This document shows, one piece after another, positions 1 to 9,300 of a stretch of 64,000 nt of DNA. The position numbers and the translations under genes were made by a program. Numbering within the stretch: position 1 is the first letter of the stretch; the number at the start of each line of letters is the position of its first letter. This stretch comes from Symsagittifera roscoffensis (taxonomy: Eukaryota; Xenacoelomorpha; Acoela; Convolutidae), in contig NC_087063.1 in the NCBI RefSeq assembly GCF_963678635.1, positions 23,006,701 to 23,070,700 on the forward strand. Direction: 5' to 3'. The notes under the pieces are model-generated. The model was not told where the DNA came from, did not search any database, and saw nothing but the letters and a program-made list of their open reading frames with translations.

Positions 1-88
1 TCATTTTTCATCTGGCAGTCGGCTCAAATTATGGCTCCAAAAAAACTAGACGGCGAAGCTCAAGTTCGAGTTAGCAAAATAAACTTGA
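1..88 (+). other. Interrupted open frame in the 5' flank of the insertion
   Basis: All 88 bases upstream of the retroelement read open in the frame that contains an ATG at 31-33, and the following codons (MAPKKLDGEAQVRVSKINL) look protein-like and less AT-rich than the rest. The LTR starts directly after this stretch, so the element may have landed in a coding exon. Only 29 codons are visible and the other side of the insertion is hidden by the assembly gap. No family is recognised; chance openness of such a short stretch is possible. Confidence 0.3.
85..88. repeat. Target-site duplication TTGA, left copy
   Basis: TTGA directly precedes the TG of the 5' LTR and recurs directly after the CA of the 3' LTR at 19002-19005. 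A 4-bp duplication fits Ty3/Gypsy-type integration. Confidence 0.85.
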
Positions 89-498
89 TGGAACCTGATC
101 TAAACTATATTTTATGATTGGATAAATTAAATGTTTTACCAATGTAAAGTATTTAATATTAACCAATCATGATCCATCTAACTAACAACCCACTTATTTG
201 TAAGTGCTGAAGTTACTTGTAATTTCAGCACCAGAGAGATTTGAATTTAACTTAGAAATTAGTTGGACTCTCCCGAGCACTTCAGCAGCCGCAATAAACC
301 AGTATACCCTAGATCTATTGAGCCTAGCAGAGACTAGTTAAACAACCTGAGACTAGATAGTATAAGAGTAAGATTAGGATCGGTATTAGACTAAGAAGTT
401 GCACGAATCTATCCGGCCGAAAATAAGATAGCGTGACGAGCAGACGGTGTACCCTATCCGAAATTACTCTATGAGTTATACACCCCAGTCCTAACTCA
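89..498 (+). repeat. 5' LTR (410 bp)
   Basis: Starts TGGAACC and ends CTAACTCA, matching 18592-19001 with no difference that I can see. It contains an AATAAA polyadenylation signal at 293-298. Two inverted repeats stand out: ATGATTGG (114-121) with CCAATCAT (163-170), which carries inverted CCAAT boxes, and GTGCTGAA (204-211) with TTCAGCAC (234-241). A TATATTTTA string lies at about 106-114, too near the left edge to be called the promoter with confidence. Confidence 0.95.
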
Positions 499-500
499 TC

Positions 501-517
501 TGGTGCGACCATAAGTC
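501..517 (+). other. Primer binding site for a tRNA
   Basis: Two bases after the LTR end, the sequence begins TGGTGCGACCATAAGTC. Its reverse complement ends in CCA, and the reverse complement of the continuing bases to 525 contains GTTCGAGAC, which resembles a tRNA T-loop. Position, TGG start and the T-loop-like extension all fit a tRNA primer site. The spacing from T-loop to CCA is one base short of the standard tRNA, so I do not name the tRNA. Confidence 0.75.
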
Positions 518-1148
518 TCGAACAAGACCTTACTAGATTAGAATTAACCAAAATTAGATTAGAAATTAGACAAAAACATTTACAAAATGTTATACGACAA
601 TAATTTAATTGAAATGTCTCTCCGACTCAATAGATCAGAGCCAATATTCCGAACCATAATAGAACTACCCGGAATTGGAAGAAGACATCGAACCAAAGAC
701 GACATACGACAAAGTAGAAACTTGCCGTATAGTTATATGATAGTTCGGCAAAAGCCAGAACAAACTTTTATATTTCGAATACTACTTGCAATGAATTTAG
801 ATTTCCATTTGCAAACATAAAACCTTGAAGTAAATCTTCAAAATCATTTCAGGCGCTAAACAAATTAATATTATACAATAACGATTGATAAAAAGATCTA
901 AGATCGTTTTCCTAAAATTCTGCAGTATTATACAAAACATGTTTGAAGAATATTTATTGGAAAATAAAAATAAAAATTAGTAGCATGACAATAAATGGTT
1001 AGTAATCATAAATCATCCTGTTGTTCCAGCTTCATCACCTAAAACATAACAGCAATCATAAACCCACTAATATCATCAAAACACTAAATCTTTCCTTTAC
1101 ACAAATTTAAAACTTTATTAAAATTTAAAGTCACTTAATTTAAAATCA

Positions 1149-1233
1149 GATCATCAAGGCTTATCCTTGGATCTTAAATCATTTTCTACTTAATTAAATT
1201 TTAAATTTGATCATCAAGGCTTATCCTTGGATC
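1149..1233 (+). repeat. Twin 25-nt hairpin repeats, 60 nt apart
   Basis: The same 25 bases occur at 1149-1173 and 1209-1233. Each begins and ends with GATC and folds as CAAGG-loop CTTAT-CCTTG. The surrounding AT-rich spacers differ, so the hairpin itself appears to be what is kept. Confidence 0.7.
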
Positions 1234-1270
1234 AAACAGAACAACTTTGTTCTCCCCCACCCACTTAATT

Positions 1271-1495
1271 AGTGTCTAACGACCTCAAACGTCGATTCAC
1301 TACCCAACCCTTTCTAAAAACCCAAGACTAATAGAAATTTTTAAACAAAAACTAATCATTCAAATTAGGATAAACAGTGAAGAACTTCGGTTATTCATCC
1401 TTCACTTGACCCCTCCTCTTACCAGACCCAGGATAAATCTTAGACTTAGTAAGTTTAAAATAGTATCTAACGAACTACTCGCGTTCTAATTATAC
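1271..1495 (+). other. Two paralogous two-stem hairpins with 7-nt loops
   Basis: Hairpin 1 (1271-1301) pairs AGTG with CACT outside and CGAC with GTCG inside around a 7-nt loop. Hairpin 2 (1463-1495) pairs GTAT with ATAC outside and GAAC with GTTC inside, again around a 7-nt loop, with the CTAAC bulge kept at the same place. Both stems differ in sequence but still pair, which is what selection on structure would produce. Confidence 0.5.
1377..1405 (+). other. Hairpin with TTCG tetraloop (first)
   Basis: GTGAAG (1377-1382) pairs with CTTCAC (1400-1405). Inside, AAC-TTCG-GTT (1383-1392) makes a C(UUCG)G tetraloop stem, one of the most stable RNA loops known. Confidence 0.5.
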
Positions 1496-1595
1496 CTGAA
1501 CCTTGTGGATCGATTTACTATTCTCCAACCCTTGAACACAATCACTACCCCTAAGTAAGATTAAGTAAGTTAACACCTTAGCTTATACTAGTCAC

Positions 1596-1637
1596 GAGAA
1601 AGTAAAAATCATTCTTCGGAATCGATATACTTTTCTC
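1596..1637 (+). other. Long hairpin with TTCG tetraloop (second)
   Basis: ATTC-TTCG-GAAT (1611-1622) forms a C(UUCG)G tetraloop stem, extended by ATC/GAT with one bulge and by GAGAAAGTA (1596-1604) pairing with 1628-1637 with one bulge. This is the longest stem seen in the leader, about 110 nt upstream of the first ORF. Confidence 0.55.
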
Positions 1638-1750
1638 TCCAACCCTGAACAACTAGACCCAGGTTAAGCTAACCAAAAAATCGTAAGAACTAACAGTTTA
1701 AGTCAATAGAAATCATTTAACAACCTTTTGCATCCGTCATTCTAAACCTT

Positions 1751-2218
1751 ATGTCATTTAAAAACCTAGGAAATAAACAAACAATCATTTTACACAATTG
1801 TGAAATAGATAACAAAAAATACGACCTTGTAATCACACCTCATACACAAACAATTGGATACATTCGAACAAAACGACAAACACTAAAGAGAAAAATAATA
1901 ACTAAACAAAGACAAATAACACGAAAAAGATTTTCAAAAAATCGAAACGCATTTTCAGAATCAGAAACCAACAGTTTAGACGAACTTTACAAACTAAAAG
2001 AATCAATAGATAAAAATTACCCACAACACGATCAATTATATTTTTCTGACTCAGAAACAACTTCAAATTCATCACAAAGAGGAAAAAGAAGAATAAAAAA
2101 GCAGTATAAACACAAACCAGTACATCTATACAATTGGAATCAACCAATTCGACACATTAATAATTACATATTAACAGTCATCGAACGAAAAAACGAGTTC
2201 AACGCACACCCCAGGTGA
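1751..2218 (+). CDS. ORF1: short basic N-terminal ORF of the retroelement (possible Gag start)
   Basis: A 155-codon ORF that is the first ATG-led frame with coding character after the leader. The product is strongly basic, with a Lys/Arg-rich stretch at about residues 40-65 and a second at about 110-125, separated by a Ser/Glu/Asp-rich segment. No signal peptide, membrane segment or known domain is seen. It stops at TGA 2216-2218, but the reading frame of Gag-Pol is already open from 2175, so the two overlap by about 40 nt in a +1 relation. It is most likely the amino end of a Gag or Gag-Pol precursor, as in Ty3/Ty1-type frameshift elements. A separate nucleic-acid-binding protein is the alternative. 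Confidence 0.65.
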   Translation: MSFKNLGNKQTIILHNCEIDNKKYDLVITPHTQTIGYIRTKRQTLKRKIITKQRQITRKRFSKNRNAFSESETNSLDELYKLKESIDKNYPQHDQLYFSDSETTSNSSQRGKRRIKKQYKHKPVHLYNWNQPIRHINNYILTVIERKNEFNAHPR

Positions 2219-3314
2219 CGAAACTCCAGATGATGATGAAATCTTTCCTTTTATAGTAGATGCAGATACTGATAGAGGACAACACATATTTTGTCAAAAT
2301 TTACTCGTAAATTTATTTGAACCCGGAATCAGTCCATGTAAAACAGAGTTCCCCGATGTAAAAATCAAAAGACAAATCATAGATCACTATCTAAAAGATA
2401 TATGCAACATAACACAACAGTATGGAATCTACTCTATAGAATTCACTTCCCCAAACCATAATAATAGAACATATACTATTCAAACAGACGACCTTGATTT
2501 AGAATTTTCAAAAGTTTTTTCAGAATATATAAAAAGCATCCAATACCATAACTCACAAAGAGCAAACTCCATTTTCACTAATGAAGTTTTCGCAATAATA
2601 TATAGTTATATTTCGATATTAGAAAACGGAATCCCATTAACAAATGTCTCACCGACAGAAACATCTAAACATTTAAGAGTACGACATGAAATCACACTAC
2701 TCTCTAGTTATTTAAACATCATTAAAGAAAATTTCACGAAAGACGACGTTTCACAACATACCAAACACGATTTACAAAAAATTTTAGCATGGTTCATAAT
2801 AGATTATTTTACACACAATATTGATTTAATTGCACAAGCAAGAAAAAATTTTAGACCCCAAAATTCGAACGATGATACCGCTATCACAGAACAATCAGAT
2901 TATGTTTGGGACCCCGAATGGTCTCATTCCGCATTTATAAACTTTCCACAATCAATCTCAAGTCAAGCAATAAGTACAATATCTTACATAAGAGATTATG
3001 TAAGAGTAATACCATTAACAATTGATGCAACACCATTAAACTATAATACATTTTTACCCGATACACAAAATAATAGTTTAAACTCTACAGTCATACACAA
3101 TGAAAACCTCAATGGAACTAGGAATCTTACTCAACAAGATATCCAGACACCATCACACTTCATAAATGAAGAAATTGTACACACAACAACTACACAACAA
3201 AGTATTTCACCAATACGCCCAAATTTAACAACACCAAGAAATACAAATCCTTCACAAACACAGGTAACCTTACAATCAACCGTTAAACCTTCGGTTGCCC
3301 CTAAATATTCACAT
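2175..3314 (+). CDS. ATG-less N-terminal extension of Gag-Pol
   Basis: The Gag-Pol frame is open from just after a TAA at 2172-2174 up to its first ATG at 3315, 380 codons with no stop and no methionine. Codon use matches the downstream Gag-Pol. The predicted chain starts acidic (GDETPDDDEIF at 2214), continues as a mostly helical-looking globular part with Trp/Tyr/Phe clusters to about 2990, then a Thr/Asn/Gln-rich linker. Random DNA this AT-rich would contain many stops, so the stretch must be translated. The simplest route is +1 frameshifting out of ORF1 at 2210-2219, where CCC-AGG is followed by the ORF1 stop TGA. A spliced leader or a non-ATG start would also work. No homology is recognised; a matrix-like Gag part is the natural guess. 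Confidence 0.8.
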
Positions 3315-6300
3315 ATGGATTACCAAACATACAAACCCATGACAATACCATCAAAAACACGCAAAACATTCACTAGAAACAACTTTGCAGACCATAATTA
3401 TAATTATACACATCCATCAAAAACAAATTATCAACCACAAAGAAATTTTAATCAATATACAAAACCTCGAAACTGGGATAACCCAACGGCCCAATATAAT
3501 TCCACAAATTTTCAACCAAATCCTCCACAGGATCGCAGTGGAAATTACCCATTTTTTCAACAAAATAAAAATAAAAAACAAACATCTTATCAAATGGATT
3601 ATTTATCCTCAGATGAAGATTTCTTACAACCAGATATATTTGCACCAAATACTCAAGAATATCGTAGACAAGGAATACAGAAAACACGTACAAATCATAG
3701 AAATTTTTCTCCACAATCAATAGATGCACAATATCAACAACCAATTCAACAACAAAATCCAATTAATACACAATCTTTTCAACCAATTCAACAACAAAAT
3801 CCAATGACTACACACTCGTATCAACCATCACAAATGCAAAATGAAATACCACTCCCGTATTATCTTCAACAACATGAAATAACAAGAAACCAACTTTCAA
3901 ATTTTTCTCAAATACCAAATGCAGCTGAATCATTACAAATGACAATGAATCCATACCTTATGGGTGGATCATCAATAACATCAAATAAACCTTTAATGGT
4001 TTTCACAGGAACAGACCCTGAATACTCTGTAGAAGATTATTTAAACGCAGTAACAGCAAATTTAATTTTAAATATAGGACCTGAACCAATTAATACGCCA
4101 CTACATCAAAACTGGATACATCGACGCACAGCGTTGATACAAACAACCTTAGATGGCGCAGCCCAAAAATGGTTTTCAGTACTACCTCAAGAAATAAAAT
4201 CAAACTGGAAAAGATTTACACAAGAATTTTCAAAAATGTTTGACTCCGAAAGAAACAAACAACAACAAAGAGTTTTATGTAATGAAATTCGCAGATTACC
4301 AAACGAAACCATCAAGCAAATAGCAGTAAGAATCGAAACACTAGTTCGAAAAGCATATTCACTAAATACACACGACTATAAAAACACTAAGATGACAGAA
4401 ATCTTAATGATGACCTTAACACCACAATTAAGGAAAATAGCAATAAAAAAGAGAGCATCCCATCCTTCTTCAATTCGAGAACCCGATTTAGATTTTAGAA
4501 AACTAGTAGACAAACTAGAACAAGCAGAAATCACGATGAAACTAGAAGAAACGGAGAATTTGAAATTACAATACGTTAACAAAATTGAAACGACTCCCAC
4601 TAATATTAATAATATACAAGAATCAGAAACAGATCTCGTTGAAAAAATCACTGAAATACTCAATATTTACGAAAAGAACCCGAACTTTAAAGGCAAACCA
4701 TCTTTCAAGAAATGGTGTAATTATTGCCGACGATACGGACATAGTATTTCCGAATGTAGACAAAAACAGCAAGATAGTCAAAATAAACCTCAAAAATACC
4801 AAGAACCAAATAAATCATTTTATCAATACATGAAAAAAGATCAAAATCTACCAAACAAAAATGTATACAGCAACAACAGTTCAGGAAAACCACTCCCGAA
4901 CAATACAAGCTATACAAGAAATCAATCTCCATATAACTCAAGTTATAGAGGAAGATCACCAGAACGAAGAAACACGTATAATTCATCACAAAATCACTAC
5001 AATAGACCGAATAGTCAAAATAACTACTCCAGATCAAATTCAAATACACAACGATTTGTTTCTAGATCTAATTCCCAATCAAGAAATAACTACTATCCAA
5101 ACAACCAATCACGAAATTCATCATACAATAGGAATAGAAACTACTCCTATAATCGAAATAGAAGTTATTCAAACAACCGAAACCAGAATTACCCGAACAA
5201 TCGATCAAGGAATAACTCATATAATAGATCGAACTATAACAGACAAAACAATAATTACCAAAACAGATCGCGAAATAATTCACAAAATCGACACCCAAGT
5301 TATAATAATCGTTATAGAAATTATTCCCAATCACCACACCGGAATAATAATCACTACAATAACTCTAATAATCGTCATAGAAGTAGTACACCTAAACATC
5401 AAAGACAAATCAATCAAGTACAAGCTAACCCAGAAACAACATCAGACCCCCCAGGTATTGATGACACAGTAACTGATACGTTACAACTCAATCAAATAAA
5501 CTGTACATCATCAGATTCAGAAAGTGATACTGAAAACACTCTTGCTATCAATATGATAAAAGTCGAAAATGACTATGAATCTGTCATATATGAACAACCC
5601 TTTCCATCACACATATATGAAAATCAATCAGAATTTCTTCAAAATCATTACACTACACCCATAAATTCCACACCAACGACGCAAGAAACAAACGAGATTA
5701 ACACTACAGATCAAACCAATAAAAATACCAAAACAAAATGCTTGAATACAAACCACATTTATCAAAATATACAAAAAGAACAACCCAAAGAAAAAATTTG
5801 GACAATACCATTTCTCTTAGAAAGCCCAAGAAATAAAGAATTTCAACCACCAGACCTTGAAATAGATTTTTTAATTGATTCAGGAGCAGAATCAAACATA
5901 CTAAACATTCCCACATGGAATGAAATAAAAACTTTACACTCAAAGCTAACACCTCTTGAAACCTCCAGTAAGTTAGCGACAGCACAAGGATCAACATTGA
6001 TAAACTACGGAAAAATCCAATTATTTCTCCTCCCTACCAGAACAATGGAGCAAAGCAAACTTCTAAACAAGCCATTTAAACAAATATTCCATATTACTGA
6101 TATTAAATATAACATCATTGGTATACCATTTATTTCAAAGTATATACCAACAATTAACATACTAAATAGTAAAATATTAATCAAAGATAAATATACAAAA
6201 ACAAAAGAAACATCATTAACATTTTTTCAAAGATTAAATAAACAACCACCATTCTTTTCAAAATTTTATCCGATATTTAACCAACAAAGAAAACACCTGA

Positions 6301-9300
6301 AACCACTATCAGGAAACATCTATAATTTTTCAATCAAACAAGTTCACCAATATGATAAAGAACAAAACAAACAAAAATTTTATATGTCAGATTTTGAATT
6401 CAAACCTATTCATAAATTTTTCAAAATTACAATCTCTTCAATAAAATATTTGAAAAATTCGAATTCAGATATTATTTCCTTACATGTTTATAACAACACA
6501 CCTTACCAAGTAACATTACCTTTAGGACTTTTAGGATATTGTGAAACTAACGCTACAATATCACCAATACACGAAAAAGCCTATCGCGTAAATAATATAC
6601 TCCAATTACTAGATATTTGCCAATCTACAATTCTTAATGAAGAATTATCTATAAATAATATAATAAGTAACGAAAACAGAAATACGGATTATTTCACAAA
6701 AACTCCATATTTCAAACCTACATTCAACATCAGTAACTACACAGAGGACCAACAGAAATTTTTAACAATGTTTAATTTCCAACATTCACAAATAACACAA
6801 GACGAATTCGAAAAGTTAGCCAAACAGCTAATTCAATATTCATCAGTCTATGCAACATCAAAATTCGATGTTGGCAAAATCAGTTCATCACTACATCTCC
6901 CATTAAAACCAGACGCAGTTTTCAAAAAACAAAGAGCAAGTAAAGTACCAATTCACTTACATGATAAAGTAAACAGATTACTCGATATTTTAGAACAGTA
7001 CAATATTATATCACCAGTTAATAAAGAAGAACAACCAAAAGGCAACACATTCATCAACCCCGTTATCATTCTAGCTAAAGGAGAATCATTAAAAATCGTT
7101 CTCGATGCTAGATACCTCAATTCACTCATAGATGAATCAAAATGTAATTGGCCCATTGAACCAATACAAGTTATTTTAACAAAAATAAACGGCAAATACT
7201 TCACAACCGCCGACATGAATAGTGCATACAATCAAATGCCACTAGATGAACAATCACGACGTTTAACACAATTTGTTATCGGAAACCAACAATATGAATT
7301 CAACCGCTTATTCTATGGAATATCCATAGGACCAGCAGCATTTTCAGCCTTTATGAGCAAAATTTTTAGACCACTAATACTCAAGAAAAACGCAATCACC
7401 TATTTAGACGATGTTTTTATGCAATCACAATCAAAAGACGAAATGTTCAAAGTTTTAGAAACATATCACCAAATACTTCAGAATGAAAATCTGAAGGCCG
7501 CCCCCGATAAATCACATTTCTTTTTGACAAGAGTTAAATTCTTAGGACATAACATAGAAAGAAAAACAATCACTCCACTGAAATCACGCATTGACGCTAT
7601 TCAAAAACTTCAACCACCAACAAATAAAAAGAAAATCCAAGAGTTCCTTGGAATGTTAAACTTTTTAAGTAAATATGTTTATAAAATGCAATTATATCTA
7701 CGACCATTTTACAACATCCTTAGACAACAAAATAATTTTGAATGGAATACAGAACATCAAACACGATTCGAAGAAATAAAGAAACTTTTAACTGAACAAA
7801 TTTCAAACACAATTCCAGACCCTGATCAACCATTTTATGCAATGTGCGATGCTTCGAACTTTGGCATCGGCGCAGCATTATTACAATCACATAATGGTAC
7901 AAATAAAATGAACCTAATATCAGCAAATTCTCGATTATTCACTCAAGCAGAGCTACGACTCTCAACTCTAATGAGAGAATGTACAGCCATAATATATACA
8001 CTTACAGAATATGAATTTCTGATACTTGGATCAAAACATCCCACAGTTTTATTCACAGACCACAAACCAATCATCTTTCTTTTTACACAGAAATCTAACC
8101 CAAACCACCGAGTTTACAGATTTCAACTAATTCTAATGAAGTTTCCAAACTTACATATAGTTTGGACTGCAGGAAAAAATCTTGCATTACCAGACACCTT
8201 AAGTCGAAATACACCACCTGAATTACTTACACGAAAAACAACAGTTGAAATACCCAAAAACATAAAATTCTACCTTGCAGAAAACGAAACATCACCTCGA
8301 TTAGAATGCAAATATGCAGTTAAAACTGATATTGAACAATCACAAATAAATAATTTACAACATTTCCCACTTTATTTAGATTGTCAAAATAATCATTATG
8401 AAGTTGACCTACTTGGAACATCAACTTTTAAACCAATTCCATATTCTCAATGGATAAAAAATAACACCCAACAAAAACGAACAAAACAACACCTACCTAA
8501 AAAAGACCATTTTCCACTAATTGAAAAAGAAGATTTAACTGATAAAATAAATTTATCAGGACCACAAACAAATGATTCAAAATACACAATAAATCAAGTT
8601 TTTGACCTTCACGACCCACTTGATACAATACCCTTATCTAAATTCGAAGTTGAAAACATTTTTCTCCCCCCAACAGATACGATTACAATTTCAACACTGA
8701 AACAATATCAAAACCTTGACCCGATAATTCGACAACTAAAATCATGGCACAAATATAAAACTAAACCTATCAAAGCAGATTCAACCATTCTAGGAAACAA
8801 AACACTCCTCCGATACTTTCGCAAATTTAACAACACAACAATCAATGAAACTACAGACCTTTTAGAATACAATTTAAACGAATCCACAGTTCCCTGTCTC
8901 CCTATAAGTATGATTCTTATAGCTTTTAATATTTCACATACACAAAATATTAAAGGACACTCTGGATCAGAAAAAACATATTCAAATTTTATACAAAATT
9001 TTTACTTCCCAAATGCACCAATTTGGATAAAAGTACTATGCAATGATTGTATAGTATGTCAGCTAAATAAACCTTACCCAAATCAAAAACAAGTAGCACA
9101 AAAACAAGATTTTAAAGGACAAAGTTTATACTTTAATCACCGTATCTCATTTGATACTAAAGGACCAATTTCACCCTCATCAGAAGGAAACTCCTACATT
9201 ATGGTAATTGTTGACGCATTTACACATTATGTAGCACTTAATCCAGTACCACATTGTAACGCTTATTACGCATACACAACACTCTATGAACACTGGATAG

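Larger units (their letters stand above)
499..1750 (+). other. Long structured 5' leader of the retroelement
   Basis: About 1.25 kb between LTR and first ORF without a convincing gene; the 77-codon frame at 587-820 has no recognisable features. From 1149 onward the leader is full of short inverted repeats, annotated separately, and the string CCAACCC recurs near 1303, 1526 and 1639. In retroelements this position commonly carries packaging, dimerisation or translation signals; that role is inferred here. GTAAGT strings at 1449 and 1574 could act as splice donors for downstream ORFs. Confidence 0.6.

Noticed and set aside
57-80. TTCGAGTT near the insertion as a tRNA B box targeted by a Ty3-type integrase
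   Set aside because: The motif lacks the final conserved bases of a B box, no A box or tRNA fold is visible, and the flank is open as protein.
587-820. 77-codon ORF in the leader
   Set aside because: No domain, atypical composition and position before the structured leader; may be an upstream ORF but I cannot support it as a gene.
3385-5472. ORFs of 80-200 codons overlapping Gag-Pol on both strands, including a 203-codon frame at 4861-5472
   Set aside because: They are shadows of the low-complexity Asn/Arg/Tyr region in other frames; the Gag-Pol frame carries the zinc knuckle and runs through unbroken.
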